From Halanaerobiales bacterium (GTDB taxonomy: Bacteria; Bacillota; Halanaerobiia; Halanaerobiales; DTU029): a DNA stretch of 64,000 bases. The translations under genes were made by a program, and so were the position numbers. Each line of letters starts with the position of its first letter. Position 1 is the stretch's first letter. The notes under the pieces were generated by a model, which was given only the letters and a program-made list of their open reading frames with translations, had not been told where the DNA came from and made no database searches. The stretch is taken from positions 1 to 64,000 of the forward strand of contig JAKSCG010000145.1 in NCBI GenBank assembly GCA_022360715.1, in the 5' to 3' direction. Below, piece by piece: positions 51,565-61,391 of this stretch.

Positions 51565-52020
51565 ATGGGTGCTATTCTGGAAAAACTGTTAGAAAAGCTA
51601 ATCGGCATATTAACGGGAGTAATGGTCTTGCTGTTGATTGCGCAGGTTACTACTCGTTATATTTTTCAGGGTTCAATGTACTGGGCCGGGGAGATGGCAA
51701 CCTGGGTATTTGTCTGGATTACCTTTTTGGGGACAGCCCTGCTTTATCGACAAAAGGGTCATACTATCGTTGACCTGGTTGATTATGTGTTTCCGGAACA
51801 GGTTAGAAAAGGATTGGAGGTTTTTGTTAATATTGTGGTGGCGGTATTTTTGGGGGTCCTTTTTTATTATGCTTTACCGGTAGTAAAATCATACTCCAAT
51901 CAGTATGCTACTTCGATCCATCTTTCGCGCGGCTTGATGTTTCTGCCTTTACCGGTATCGATCGTTTTTATATTTCTGTTCATGCTTGATTCGATCTTAC
52001 AGAAAATAGGAGTGAAGTAA
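51565..52020 (+). CDS. TRAP transporter small membrane subunit (DctQ family)
   Basis: A 151-residue protein with four transmembrane helices, and the family signatures WAGEMATWVFVWITFLGTALLYRQKGHTIVDLVDY and LSRGLMFLPLPVSIVFIFLFMLDS. It bridges receptor and the large channel subunit. GGGGGTTAGGGG precedes ATG; its stop is 2 bases before the dctM start region. Confidence 0.95.
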   Translation: MGAILEKLLEKLIGILTGVMVLLLIAQVTTRYIFQGSMYWAGEMATWVFVWITFLGTALLYRQKGHTIVDLVDYVFPEQVRKGLEVFVNIVVAVFLGVLFYYALPVVKSYSNQYATSIHLSRGLMFLPLPVSIVFIFLFMLDSILQKIGVK

Positions 52021-52022
52021 AG

Positions 52023-53297
52023 ATGCTTTCAATTGTATTTGGAATAATGCTAATGGGATTTTTAATCGGAATGCCGGTGGCCTTTATTATGGGAATAGCT
52101 GCACTATCTTATTTTATTGCCGAACCATTTATCCCTAATACGATGGTGCCATTAAGAATGGTAGTGGGGGCTGAGTCATATAGTCTGATGGCAATACCCC
52201 TTTATATGCTGGCTGGTAATATTATGAACAAGATGGGTCTTACCGACCGTATTTTCAAATTTACCAGATCACTGGTCGGGCATTTTACCGGTGGAACTGC
52301 CTATGTAAATATCCTGGCCAGTTTTATTTTTTCGGGTATGTCCGGTTCAGCATTGGCTGATGCCAGTGGGATAGGTGCTGTTTTGATTAAGGCGATGAAA
52401 AAAGAGGGTTATGATTCTGAATTTGCGGCGGCTGTTACCGGTGCTTCCGCTACGATTGGACCAATTTTCCCGCCCAGTATTCCGATGGTTTTAATCGGTT
52501 CGGTAGCTGGGATTTCAATTGGACGTTTGTTTATTGGTGGGGTTATTCCCGGTGTTTTACTGGCAGTTTACATGTCGGTAGTGGTTTATGTGCTTGCTAA
52601 GAGAAGAAATTACCCTAAAAGCGAACGAGCAACCTTTAATCAGTTTTGGAGTGATTTTCGGGAAGCTTTTCCGGCATTGACAACACCGGTAATAATTTTA
52701 ACGGGAATTTTGGGAGGGTTGTTTACACCAACCGAAGCTGGTGTGGTAGCCGTAGTTTATTCCCTGATCATTTCTACTTTTGTTTATAAAGAGACTAAAT
52801 TATCCGCTCTCTTTGCCATGTTAGTTAAGACCGGTAAAGATACGGCCCGGATTATGATTATCGTCAGCGGTGCTTATGCCCTGGCTTGGGTATTATCCCG
52901 CGAGCGGATTGGTCTTGTCCTGACTGATACGATTACTACAATTTCATCCGAACCGGCAGTAGTTTTGTTGCTAATCATCGCTGCCTTCTTGGTTGCCGGT
53001 TGTTTTATTAATCCTTCGGCTAATATCATTATCTTTGTTCCCCTGTTAATGCCGCTGGTTAATAGTGTCGGAATCGACCCGGTTCAATTTGGCGTGATCG
53101 CAGCTTTATCTTTAATGGTAGGGCTAGTCACGCCCCCCTTAGGGCTTTCGATGTTTATTGTCTGTGATATTGCCAATATATCTGTACTACAATTTTCCAA
53201 AGGGATGTTCTGGTTCTTTGTAGCTTTAGCTGCAGTAATATTGACAATGGTCTTTTTTCCGATACTCGTTACTTTTTTACCTAACCTGTTAATGTAG
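52023..53297 (+). CDS. TRAP transporter large permease subunit (DctM family)
   Basis: A 424-residue protein with 11-12 hydrophobic segments. Typical motifs: PLRMVVGAESYSLMAIPLYMLAGNIMNKMGLTDRI, GGTAYVNILASFIFSGMSGSALADASGIG, GASATIGPIFPPSIPMVLIG and VGLVTPPLGLSMFIVCDIA. Na+-driven uptake channel of the TRAP system. The ribosome site lies in the dctQ end (GGAGTGAAG), so translation is coupled. Confidence 0.96.
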   Translation: MLSIVFGIMLMGFLIGMPVAFIMGIAALSYFIAEPFIPNTMVPLRMVVGAESYSLMAIPLYMLAGNIMNKMGLTDRIFKFTRSLVGHFTGGTAYVNILASFIFSGMSGSALADASGIGAVLIKAMKKEGYDSEFAAAVTGASATIGPIFPPSIPMVLIGSVAGISIGRLFIGGVIPGVLLAVYMSVVVYVLAKRRNYPKSERATFNQFWSDFREAFPALTTPVIILTGILGGLFTPTEAGVVAVVYSLIISTFVYKETKLSALFAMLVKTGKDTARIMIIVSGAYALAWVLSRERIGLVLTDTITTISSEPAVVLLLIIAAFLVAGCFINPSANIIIFVPLLMPLVNSVGIDPVQFGVIAALSLMVGLVTPPLGLSMFIVCDIANISVLQFSKGMFWFFVALAAVILTMVFFPILVTFLPNLLM

Positions 53298-53330
53298 TTA
53301 AAATTCTTTTAGAGTGAAGGAGGTTTTAAA

Positions 53331-54107
53331 TTGCGTCAAAATCCGGTGAAAGAGAAACTAAAAAATGGTGAAATAGTTTTTGGGACAATGGTCAGCGATC
53401 TTCGTTCTCCCGGTATTTCTCAGATGTTGGCAACCGCCGGCTTTGAACTGTTAGTATTTGATAGCGAACACTCTTCCTTTAGTATCCAGACCGTAGCCGA
53501 TCATATCGTTGCCGCCCGGGCAGCAGACATTGTCTCTGTGGTCAGAGTCCCTAACCGGAAATATGACCATCTCTTATCAAGACCGTTAGATGCCGGCGCG
53601 CAGGGATTACTGGTGCCTAATATCCATACTGTTGAAGAAACCAAAAATGTAATTAAACATACCAAATATTATCCTGAGGGACAGCGGGGAACAGCTTTCA
53701 AACGGATTCATAGTGATTTTTTACCCCGAAGCGCTGCTGAAATAATAAAGGAATCCAATCAAAACGTCTTAATTATTATTCAGATTGAGAGTAAGCAAGC
53801 TGTAGACCAGATTGATCAAATTGTCTCTGTGCCGGGGGTTGATGCGGCTTTTATCGGTCCTAATGACCTTTCGCAATCACTGGGAGTACCGGGACTAACT
53901 AATCATCCTGTGGTAGAAGAGCAAATCGAAAAAGTAATTAAAGCCTGTCAAGAATATCATGTTACCCCCGGTATTCATGTCCACCGATGGGAGGATGCAA
54001 AAAAGTGGCTTAACAAGGGTATGCGTCTGCTCCTTTATTTAAGTGATATTAATATGATCATGAAAGCAGCTACCGAAGCGATGACCGAATTAAATAAGTT
54101 AATTTAA
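53331..54107 (+). CDS. HpcH/HpaI family class II aldolase
   Basis: A 258-residue metal-dependent aldolase. Motifs: ELLVFDSEHSSFS (His at the active site), GAQGLLVPNIHTVEE, YYPEGQRG (Arg), IIQIESKQAVDQID (metal-binding Glu) and AAFIGPNDLSQSLG (metal-binding Asp). Relatives cleave 2-keto-3-deoxy acids to pyruvate plus an aldehyde, or act as citramalyl-type lyases. TTG start after GAAGGAGG. Last gene of the FadR operon. Two aldolases in one operon suggest two successive or alternative cleavages. Confidence 0.93.
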   Translation: MRQNPVKEKLKNGEIVFGTMVSDLRSPGISQMLATAGFELLVFDSEHSSFSIQTVADHIVAARAADIVSVVRVPNRKYDHLLSRPLDAGAQGLLVPNIHTVEETKNVIKHTKYYPEGQRGTAFKRIHSDFLPRSAAEIIKESNQNVLIIIQIESKQAVDQIDQIVSVPGVDAAFIGPNDLSQSLGVPGLTNHPVVEEQIEKVIKACQEYHVTPGIHVHRWEDAKKWLNKGMRLLLYLSDINMIMKAATEAMTELNKLI

Positions 54108-54116
54108 TTATTTAAC

Positions 54117-54147
54117 GAGCTGTCCCAAATTGGGGCAGCTCTTTTTT
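54117..54147 (+). terminator. intrinsic terminator of the FadR operon
   Basis: GAGCTGTCCC / GGGGCAGCTC stem (one T-G), loop AAATT, then TTTTTT. Confidence 0.93.
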
Positions 54148-54168
54148 CTATCAAAGAATTCAGAAACC

Positions 54169-54197
54169 TTGAAATTTGGTAATTGTAATGATATAAT
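54169..54197 (+). promoter_or_regulatory. promoter of the decarboxylase operon
   Basis: TTGAAA (54169-54174), 17-base spacer, TATAAT (54192-54197). The leader of about 130 bases to oadG shows no clear structure. Confidence 0.82.
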
Positions 54198-54332
54198 GTG
54201 AGACGATTAATACAAATAATCCTCAATAAAATTTGAGCGTAATAGCTACATAAATAATAGGTTAACAGGGGGTGAGTGGGGGAAGGAATTATCAGAGCAA
54301 CAGTTTAGTAAAAAGGGGGTTAAGAAGCACAG

Positions 54333-54611
54333 ATGGAATTAATTGTGGAAGGCCTTCAGGTTATGGTAATCGGAATGGGAGTTGTTTTTGTTGTTTTGTA
54401 TTTTCTTTCTTTAATTTTGAGATTATTTAAATCTTTGTTTTATCAAGAGGATTTAAAGCCGACGATCCCTGCTTCCGTCTCACAGCAAATTAGTAAAACT
54501 CAGTTAATTGAAGAAGAAAACCTGGAGAATGATCTGCTAGTAATTAGTATTGTAATGGCCCAACTATTGACTGGAAATAAATACCATATTAATATAAAAC
54601 AGATTACTTAA
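54333..54611 (+). CDS. oadG: Na+-pumping decarboxylase gamma subunit (OadG family)
   Basis: A 92-residue protein with one N-terminal membrane helix (LQVMVIGMGVVFVVLYFLSLIL, the OadG signature) and a charged, variable C-terminal tail. OadG holds the membrane beta and the cytoplasmic alpha subunits together. GGGGGTTAAG lies upstream of ATG. A small terminator directly follows and may set a lower level for the genes behind it. Confidence 0.88.
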   Translation: MELIVEGLQVMVIGMGVVFVVLYFLSLILRLFKSLFYQEDLKPTIPASVSQQISKTQLIEEENLENDLLVISIVMAQLLTGNKYHINIKQIT

Positions 54612-54630
54612 TAGCCGGGGGCTATTTTTT
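54611..54630 (+). terminator. short intrinsic terminator inside the operon
   Basis: ATAGCC / GGCTAT with a GGG loop and five T follow the oadG stop codon. The next gene begins 46 bases on without an obvious promoter, so this is likely partial termination. Confidence 0.65.
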
Positions 54631-54675
54631 CTGTGTAAAAAATAAAATTATTATTAGTAGAAAGGGGTTCTTTTT

Positions 54676-55056
54676 ATGAAAAAATTTCGGATCAGTGTTA
54701 ATAATAAGGTTTTTGAAGTTGAAGTAGAGGAAATAAAAGAAGGAGCGACTACCCATTCAAAAGAACCGGTAATAGAGAATACCAAGCCAGGGGTAAAGAT
54801 TGAAAAACCAGCAGTTAAAGAAGCACCTTCCCCTGTTGATTTATCTGGTGAAAAAATAACGGCACCACTCCCAGGAACCGTCTCCGTAGAGGTCAGTGAA
54901 GGTAATGCCGTAGCTAAGGGTGACGTACTCTTTATTTTAGAGGCGATGAAGATGGAAAATGAAATCACCGCACCGGTTTCAGGAACGGTCAAGGCAATTT
55001 TTATCAATTCTGGCGATGCAGTAGATACTGGTGATACCTTAGCAATTATTGAATAA
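54676..55056 (+). CDS. biotin carboxyl carrier subunit of the decarboxylase
   Basis: A 126-residue protein: short N-terminal domain, a Pro/Lys/Glu linker (about 25-58) and a biotinyl domain (60-126) with the attachment site EAMKMEN (Lys92). It carries CO2 from the carboxyltransferase subunit (56224) to the membrane beta subunit (55086). In many decarboxylases this domain is fused to the alpha subunit; here it is separate, as in methylmalonyl-CoA decarboxylase-type systems. AGAAAGGGG precedes ATG. Confidence 0.94.
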   Translation: MKKFRISVNNKVFEVEVEEIKEGATTHSKEPVIENTKPGVKIEKPAVKEAPSPVDLSGEKITAPLPGTVSVEVSEGNAVAKGDVLFILEAMKMENEITAPVSGTVKAIFINSGDAVDTGDTLAIIE

Positions 55057-55085
55057 TATCGGAGAAACGGGGGGAGGGGAAAGTC

Positions 55086-56198
55086 GTGTATGATAGTTTA
55101 TTAAAATTTGGTGCGGAAACAGGTTTTGCCAATATAACCATTGAACAGGTATTGATGCTGATAATCGCTTGTGTCCTTTTTTATTTGGCGATCAAGAAAA
55201 AATATGAACCGTTGTTATTATTACCAATCGGTTTTGGCGTTTTGCTAGCCAATTTACCGCTAACCGGCTTGATGGAAGAGGGCGGATTGCTGTACTGGCT
55301 ATACCAGGGTGTTAAACTGGGAATTTATCCACCGCTGATCTTTATGGGGGTGGGTGCTCTAACTGATTTTGGACCATTGATTGCTAATCCCAAAAGTATA
55401 CTACTGGGAGCAGCTGCCCAGTTTGGTATTTTCTTCACCTTTATCGGTGCTCTTTTCCTGGGATTTACTCTGCCGGAGGCAGGGGGGATCAGTATCATTG
55501 GCGGGGCTGACGGACCAACAGCTATTTTTTTGGCGACAAAGTTGTCCCCGCATCTTTTAGGGCCGATCGCAATTGCGGCCTATTCATATATGGCATTAGT
55601 ACCAATTATTCAGCCGCCAATTATGAAGGCTTTAACTACCGGGGAAGAGCGAAGGGTTAAAATGGAGCAATTAAGACCGGTATCCAGATTGGAAAAGATT
55701 ATTTTTCCGATTATAGTTACAATTTTGACGGTATTATTGTTGCCATCTGCTGCCGCCTTAATCGGTTCTCTGATGCTGGGTAACTTAATGCGAGAATCAG
55801 GAGTAGTCGATAGTTTAGTAAAAACTACCCGGACATCTTTAGTTAATATTGTTACAATTTTCCTGGGATTAACAGTTGGTGCCACAGCTAATGCGGAGAG
55901 TTTTTTAAGCGCTTCAACGATTAAGATTATTGTTTTAGGACTGATTGCCTTTACTGTTGGTACAGCTGCGGGAACATTGTTTGGAAAACTGCTTTATAAG
56001 ACAAGTGGGGGTAAGATTAATCCCTTAATCGGGGCTGCTGGAGTATCAGCGGTGCCGATGGCAGCCAGGGTTGTTCAGCGAGTAGGCCAGGAGGAAGACC
56101 CCAGCAATTTTTTGCTAATGCATGCCATGGGACCGAATGTGGCCGGTGTAATCGGTTCTGCGATTGCGGCGGGAACATTACTCTCCATGTTAGGGTAA
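55086..56198 (+). CDS. oadB: Na+-translocating decarboxylase beta subunit (OadB family)
   Basis: A 370-residue membrane protein with about nine to eleven hydrophobic segments. Diagnostic motifs: [19 protein letters not shown], the [18 protein letters not shown] region with the conserved Asp of the Na+ path, [15 protein letters not shown], and the C-terminal [41 protein letters not shown]. It decarboxylates carboxybiotin and exports Na+. GTG start with GGGGGGAGGGG upstream. Confidence 0.96.
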   Translation: MYDSLLKFGAETGFANITIEQVLMLIIACVLFYLAIKKKYEPLLLLPIGFGVLLANLPLTGLMEEGGLLYWLYQGVKLGIYPPLIFMGVGALTDFGPLIANPKSILLGAAAQFGIFFTFIGALFLGFTLPEAGGISIIGGADGPTAIFLATKLSPHLLGPIAIAAYSYMALVPIIQPPIMKALTTGEERRVKMEQLRPVSRLEKIIFPIIVTILTVLLLPSAAALIGSLMLGNLMRESGVVDSLVKTTRTSLVNIVTIFLGLTVGATANAESFLSASTIKIIVLGLIAFTVGTAAGTLFGKLLYKTSGGKINPLIGAAGVSAVPMAARVVQRVGQEEDPSNFLLMHAMGPNVAGVIGSAIAAGTLLSMLG

Positions 56199-56223
56199 GC
56201 ATATTAATTAAAGGGGTGAAATT

Positions 56224-57564
56224 ATGGCAAAAAAAAGACTTAAAATAACCGAAACTATTTTAAGGGATGCTCACCAATCTTTATTAGCAACACGAATGTC
56301 TACTGCTGATATGTTACCGGTTGCTGAAAAGCTGGATCAGGTCGGTTATCACTCGGTTGAAATGTGGGGAGGGGCAACCTTTGATAGCTGTATGCGTTAT
56401 TTAAATGAAGATCCCTGGGAGCGGGTTCGTAAGTTAAAAGAAAAAATGCCCAATACACCTTTCCAGATGCTTTTAAGAGGCCAGAATATAGTTGGGTATA
56501 AACATTACCCTGATGATGTCCTCCGTGAATTTGTCAGGCTTTCCGTCCAAAACGGGATTAATATTTTCCGGATCTTTGACGCCCTTAATGACGTGAGGAA
56601 TATTAAAGTAGCGATTGAAGCTACTAAAGAGTTCGGTGGTCATGCCCAGGCAACAGTTGTTTACACTACCAGTCCCGTCCATGATGTCGACCATTATTTA
56701 AAGACCGCCCAAACTTTACAGGAAATGGGAGCTGACTCAATTTGTTTAAAAGATATGGCCGGTTTGTTAAAACCTTATGATGCTAGTAAATTGTTCCGTG
56801 CGCTAAAAAAAGAAGTAGATATTCCCCTACAGTGTCATACTCATTATACCAGTGGACTGGCGGCAATGACCTGCTTGAAGGCAGCCGAAGCAGGTGTTGA
56901 TGTAATTGATACTGCCCTCTCGGCCTTGGCTTTGGGGACATCGCAACCAGCAACTGAGACGATGGTTGCTAGCTTTGCCGGTACAGAACATGATACCGGA
57001 ATTGACCTGGAATATGTATCAGAGATTAACCGACATTTTAAAAAGGTCAGGGAAAGGTTACATGAGTTTAGAGCCCCCGGTGAAGTTGACCCTGAGGTCT
57101 TGATCTATCAAATTCCGGGGGGGATGTTATCCAACATGCGTAATCAGATGAAGAAGATGAACATGCTGGAGCGATTGGAAGAGACCTTGCTGGAAGTACC
57201 CAGGGTTAGAAAAGACCTGGGCTATCCGCCGCTGGTTACGCCGATGAGTCAGATTACCGGTACCCAGGCGGTTTTTAATGTAGCTACCGGTCAGCGCTAC
57301 AAGGTGGTGAGCAAAGAGGTTAAAAAATACCTGAAAGGGGAATACGGGAAGGCTCCCGGCCCGATCGATCCTGATTTTAGAGATAAAATACTCGGTAAAG
57401 ATGCTGAGGTGATCGAACATCGCCCGGCTGACGACCTGGAGCCAATGATCGAACAGGCTACCAAAGAACTAAAGAAAAAAGGGTATTATCAAAAAGAAGA
57501 AGATGTCCTTTCTTATATTATTTTCCCGTCTATTGCTGAGTCATTTTTTAAAAATCGCCATTAA
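56224..57564 (+). CDS. oadA: decarboxylase alpha subunit, carboxyltransferase (OadA-like)
   Basis: A 446-residue carboxyltransferase: TIM-barrel domain with TETILRDAHQSLLATRMS, FRIFDALNDVRN, the Lys of SICLKDMAGLL and the metal-binding His pair in QCHTHYTSGLA, then the PYC_OADA domain to the end. It lacks the C-terminal biotin domain, supplied by the separate carrier at 54676. Probable substrate is oxaloacetate, giving pyruvate and enzyme-carboxybiotin; a pyruvate-carboxylase-B-like role is an alternative. AAAGGGGTG precedes ATG. Confidence 0.94.
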   Translation: MAKKRLKITETILRDAHQSLLATRMSTADMLPVAEKLDQVGYHSVEMWGGATFDSCMRYLNEDPWERVRKLKEKMPNTPFQMLLRGQNIVGYKHYPDDVLREFVRLSVQNGINIFRIFDALNDVRNIKVAIEATKEFGGHAQATVVYTTSPVHDVDHYLKTAQTLQEMGADSICLKDMAGLLKPYDASKLFRALKKEVDIPLQCHTHYTSGLAAMTCLKAAEAGVDVIDTALSALALGTSQPATETMVASFAGTEHDTGIDLEYVSEINRHFKKVRERLHEFRAPGEVDPEVLIYQIPGGMLSNMRNQMKKMNMLERLEETLLEVPRVRKDLGYPPLVTPMSQITGTQAVFNVATGQRYKVVSKEVKKYLKGEYGKAPGPIDPDFRDKILGKDAEVIEHRPADDLEPMIEQATKELKKKGYYQKEEDVLSYIIFPSIAESFFKNRH

Positions 57565-57594
57565 GAGGATCGAAAAATAAGGAGATGAATTGAT

Positions 57595-59220
57595 TTGTCG
57601 ACTATTGGTTTTTTTAGATCTAAGGAGCTCATCTCACAGATTAGGACTACTGTTGAAACAGCCTTTTATCGGAATAATGTTGAAAGACTGGATACCCCGT
57701 CGGCCGCATACGAATTAGCGGCCCGGAGTCCGGGTACGGTTATTACTGATCTCCCTATTTACCAACCGGAACAACTAGGTCTTCCTAAAGATAGCAGGGT
57801 TTTACTTTTTAATGATGGTGCGGTCAAAGGTCGTTGTGCTGCTGCCCGCCGTATTGTCGGTGAACCGGAAGTAAACCTGGAAGATTATGCCGCTAAGATT
57901 AGAGAAGCTATTTATCATGTCAGGTACCGGAAGATGTATCATCTTCAGGCTTATGCAGGGCTGGATCATGATTTCATGGTTAAACTCCATCTGTTGCTTC
58001 CGGAAAACCACGAAAATATTGCCCTTTCCTGGCTCCTAAACTTTCAGTATATGAATCAGTATTATAATAAGATGTACCGAGACTCACGGGAGTTAGAGGA
58101 GGCTGATATCTATGTTTTCTCTGATCCTGATTGGACTCATCCGGGTCATCCCCTCGGATTGACTTTTTTTGATCCGGCAAGTAATGTCGCGGTATTACTG
58201 GGTATGCGTTATTTTGGCGAACATAAAAAAGGCACCTTGACCCTAAGCTGGGGTACAGCCAATCGAAATGGCTATGCTTGCTGTCATGGTGGGTTAAAGA
58301 GATATAATCTGGAAAATAAAAAATATGTGGCCGCTGTCTTTGGGTTGTCTGGTTCTGGGAAATCAACGATTACCCACGCTAAACATAGTGGGAAATATGA
58401 TGTCACTGTATTACATGACGATGCCTTTATTATCAATCTGGAAAATGGTTCTTCGATTGCGCTGGAACCGGCATATTTTGATAAAACACAGGATTATCCG
58501 ATGGGCTGTGCTGATAACAAATATATTTTAACTGCCCAAAACACCGGCGCTACCCTCGATCAAGAAGGAAAAATAGTCCTGGTAACCGAAGATATTAGGA
58601 ATGGAAACGGTCGGGCCGTAAAATCGAGACTCTGGTCACCGAACCGGGTCGATAAGATTGAAGAAAAAGTTGATGCGATCTTCTGGTTAATGAAAGACCC
58701 GACATTGCCTCCGGTAGTTAAGGTCAAGGGTCATTCCCTGGCAGCGACTTTAGGAGCAACTTTAGCAACTAAGCGGACATCAGCGGAAAGATTGTCGAAA
58801 GGGGTTGACCCCAATGCACTTGTGGTCGAACCTTATGCCAATCCTTTTCGAACCTACCCGCTGAAGGATGATTATACTAAATTTAAAACGATCTTTGCCC
58901 AAGGTACGGAGTGTTATATCCTTAATACCGGTGATTTTATGGGTAAAAATATTCCACCTTCCTTAACTCTCAGTATAATTGAGGCTATAATTGTCGGGCA
59001 AGGGGAGTTTAAAAAATGGGCTGACTTCTCAGAATTAGAAATAATGGAAATCAAAGATTATCGGCCCGACTTTTCTGATCAGCAATATCAAGAACAGTTT
59101 AAAGCCAGATTAAACGACCGGTTAGAATTTATTAAGACCAAAGCAATTGAAAGAGGGGGTTTTGATCAATTGCCGGCAGATTCTCTGGCAGCAGTTAAAC
59201 TAGTGCTAGCAGAAATATAA
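57595..59220 (+). CDS. pckA: ATP-type phosphoenolpyruvate carboxykinase
   Basis: A 541-residue enzyme converting oxaloacetate and ATP to PEP, CO2 and ADP, or the reverse. GEHKKGTLT (about 208-216) supplies metal-binding Lys211, GLSGSGKST (250-258) is the P-loop, and HDDAF (274-278) is the second metal site. The segment after it (IINLENGSSIALEP) differs from common bacterial PckA, so this is a divergent branch. TTG start with AAGGAGAT upstream, 30 bases after oadA. Together with OadA/B/G and pyk/ppdK it links oxaloacetate, PEP and pyruvate. Confidence 0.92.
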   Translation: MSTIGFFRSKELISQIRTTVETAFYRNNVERLDTPSAAYELAARSPGTVITDLPIYQPEQLGLPKDSRVLLFNDGAVKGRCAAARRIVGEPEVNLEDYAAKIREAIYHVRYRKMYHLQAYAGLDHDFMVKLHLLLPENHENIALSWLLNFQYMNQYYNKMYRDSRELEEADIYVFSDPDWTHPGHPLGLTFFDPASNVAVLLGMRYFGEHKKGTLTLSWGTANRNGYACCHGGLKRYNLENKKYVAAVFGLSGSGKSTITHAKHSGKYDVTVLHDDAFIINLENGSSIALEPAYFDKTQDYPMGCADNKYILTAQNTGATLDQEGKIVLVTEDIRNGNGRAVKSRLWSPNRVDKIEEKVDAIFWLMKDPTLPPVVKVKGHSLAATLGATLATKRTSAERLSKGVDPNALVVEPYANPFRTYPLKDDYTKFKTIFAQGTECYILNTGDFMGKNIPPSLTLSIIEAIIVGQGEFKKWADFSELEIMEIKDYRPDFSDQQYQEQFKARLNDRLEFIKTKAIERGGFDQLPADSLAAVKLVLAEI

Positions 59221-59227
59221 TAAAGAA

Positions 59228-59264
59228 AAAACTGTCTTCCGGTTCCGGGGAAGATAGTTTTCTT
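59228..59264 (+). terminator. intrinsic terminator of the decarboxylase-pckA operon
   Basis: AAAACTGTCTTCC / GGAAGATAGTTTT (one G-T) with an 8-base loop and a short T tail. Confidence 0.85.
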
Positions 59265-59300
59265 AAAATATCTAAAAATTCAGCAGCTTACGAAAATTAC

Positions 59301-59329
59301 TTGAAGTTTAATATAATTTTAAGTATAAT
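59301..59329 (+). promoter_or_regulatory. promoter of the chemoreceptor gene
   Basis: TTGAAG (59301-59306), 17-base spacer, TATAAT (59324-59329). Confidence 0.8.
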
Positions 59330-59361
59330 GAACTTATCAAAGACAAAGGGGGAGTTTATAT

Positions 59362-61335
59362 TTGAGGACAAACGGAATTAAAGTAAGTCTGATTATTTTA
59401 ATGTCTTTATTGACGGCGGTTGCTGTTGGTTGTGTCGGATTTTATTCATACATAACCCTAAAGAATTCTTTGCGTGAAGTTGCGCAAGCAGAGCTAACTG
59501 ATACAATAGAGCTTAATCAAGATAAAATAGATCGCTGGATTAAAAAGGCTCAAGTTGATCTTGAAGGGTTGACTAAAGATGCTCTGGTAAATGTATTAAC
59601 ATCGGAGGGACTAGTCAGGTCCAAAATTAACTATAGTTTAAACGAGATGACCCAATATCAATACATCCTGACTTGTAAAAAAGACGGCCTGCTTTTTTCC
59701 AGTAATTACAAAAATGAAGATGATAAAATAATAGATCTTTCTAAATATCCGTTTTTTGAAAGGGTTATTACTAATCAAGGAAATGCCAGTGGTATCTATC
59801 AATCCCCCTTTTCTAATCAATTAGCTTATATGGTAGTATATCCTTTGCTAAGCAGGAATCAGATAACCGGCTTGATCGCTAGTGTTACTGAATTGCCGGC
59901 CTTTTATCAGGAAATTAGCGAACTAAAATCGACCGATAAATATAAATTTATGCTTATTGAAGAATCGGGTCGTATAATCTATGCTCAGCAAGAGGAAAAT
60001 TTATTAAAAAATTATTTTGAACTCTTTACAACCCGGGAAAACATGGAAACTGAACAACTATTCTTTGATTATCCTAATAATAATGAAACCTTTATGGCGA
60101 CAAATAGACCTTTATTACAGGATGGTTGGTCCCTGCTTATGGCAAGAACAAAAACTGATATATTCATACCGGCCAATATTTTATTAAGGCAGTTGGGCCT
60201 TTTTGCTCTGCTAATAATTGTCGTAGTTATCGTTATTGCCTTTATTTACGGCAATTGGCTCGGGAAAAGGTTAGGTGAGGTTAAAGACAAGACTTTCCAG
60301 ATCAGTAAGGGGGATTTAACCACCAAGGTTGAGATCACCAGTAGGGATGAGTTGGGTAGTTTATCGGAATCGGTTAATTCAATGGTTAGTGACTTGAGAA
60401 AGATTGTAGCTAACATTAATACACAGTCCGAGCAGGTTAGCAGTGGAGCGAAAGATTTAAATAACCGGTTAAAACAAGGGGCAGAGATGGCTTCACAGGT
60501 TTCCCAGGCGATCGAACAAGTAGCATCGGGTGCGGACGAGCAGGCGGCCAGTTTTGCCGATGTTACCAAAACGATTAAAAAAATGTTTGATGATATTAAT
60601 ATCATGCTGAAAAATAACCAGGTTACAGTTGAAGATGCCGGCCAGTCCTTACTATTTGTTGAAGAAGGACGGAAATATATGGAGAAATTAACCGCCCAAA
60701 TGGATATAATTAATAATCGGGTTGAACAAGTCACTACGATCATGGTCGAGTTAGAAAAGACTTCATTGGAAATTGGTGATATTGTTGGCATAATCAACAA
60801 TATAGCTAGCCAGACCAATCTCCTGGCTTTAAATGCAGCGATCGAATCTGCCCGGGCCGGGCAATATGGTCGAGGGTTTTCGGTAGTTGCTGATGAAATA
60901 AGGGATCTGGCCGAAGACTCAATAGCTTCCGCCGAAAAAATAAACAGGTTGATCAGTCAAACTCAGGAAATTACCGGCCAAGCCCGTTCTTCGATGCTCG
61001 AGGAAAGAGAAGCTGTCGTAGATGGTCAGGAGTTAGTTGAAAAAACCGGCACCATGTTTGAGCAGATTCAGGAGGTGATTAAAGGTAGCCACCAGAATGC
61101 TTTATCTTCCAATCAGCTCTCTGATCAACTATCCCGGCGAGTAGATCAAGTAGAAAACCAGATTACGGTTACCGCTGATATTGCCCAGGAAATTTTAGCC
61201 AATAGCGAAGAAGTAACAGCTTCGGCGGAAGAACAAGAAGCCCTGCTGGGGGAGATGTATCATACGGCAGAAAGCCTTCGAATACTGGCTATTGATATGA
61301 ATAAAATGATTGCCAACTTTAAATTAAAGGGGTAA
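59362..61335 (+). CDS. methyl-accepting chemotaxis protein
   Basis: A 657-residue chemoreceptor: first membrane helix (about 8-31), a roughly 240-residue extracytoplasmic sensor domain of the double-Cache type (32-270), second helix (about 274-298), HAMP domain (300-350) and cytoplasmic signalling domain with the hairpin tip [37 protein letters not shown]. Ligand unknown; dCache domains often bind amino acids or carboxylates, which would fit the nearby carboxylate-uptake operon. TTG start after AAAGGGGGAG. No other chemotaxis gene is close. Confidence 0.95.
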   Translation: MRTNGIKVSLIILMSLLTAVAVGCVGFYSYITLKNSLREVAQAELTDTIELNQDKIDRWIKKAQVDLEGLTKDALVNVLTSEGLVRSKINYSLNEMTQYQYILTCKKDGLLFSSNYKNEDDKIIDLSKYPFFERVITNQGNASGIYQSPFSNQLAYMVVYPLLSRNQITGLIASVTELPAFYQEISELKSTDKYKFMLIEESGRIIYAQQEENLLKNYFELFTTRENMETEQLFFDYPNNNETFMATNRPLLQDGWSLLMARTKTDIFIPANILLRQLGLFALLIIVVVIVIAFIYGNWLGKRLGEVKDKTFQISKGDLTTKVEITSRDELGSLSESVNSMVSDLRKIVANINTQSEQVSSGAKDLNNRLKQGAEMASQVSQAIEQVASGADEQAASFADVTKTIKKMFDDINIMLKNNQVTVEDAGQSLLFVEEGRKYMEKLTAQMDIINNRVEQVTTIMVELEKTSLEIGDIVGIINNIASQTNLLALNAAIESARAGQYGRGFSVVADEIRDLAEDSIASAEKINRLISQTQEITGQARSSMLEEREAVVDGQELVEKTGTMFEQIQEVIKGSHQNALSSNQLSDQLSRRVDQVENQITVTADIAQEILANSEEVTASAEEQEALLGEMYHTAESLRILAIDMNKMIANFKLKG

Positions 61336-61347
61336 ATGATTGAGGGC

Positions 61348-61383
61348 AAAAGGGGCTATCATAGATTCGATTTAGCCCCTTTT
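61348..61383. terminator. bidirectional terminator between convergent genes
   Basis: AAAAGGGGCTA / TAGCCCCTTTT perfect 11-bp stem, A and T tracts on both sides; serves the chemoreceptor and the hemerythrin gene. Confidence 0.9.
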
Positions 61384-61391
61384 ATCCTTTT

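Noticed and set aside
60246-60818. Minus-strand 190-residue frame inside the chemoreceptor gene
   Set aside because: Serine/leucine-rich mirror of a coiled-coil coding region; no start signal.
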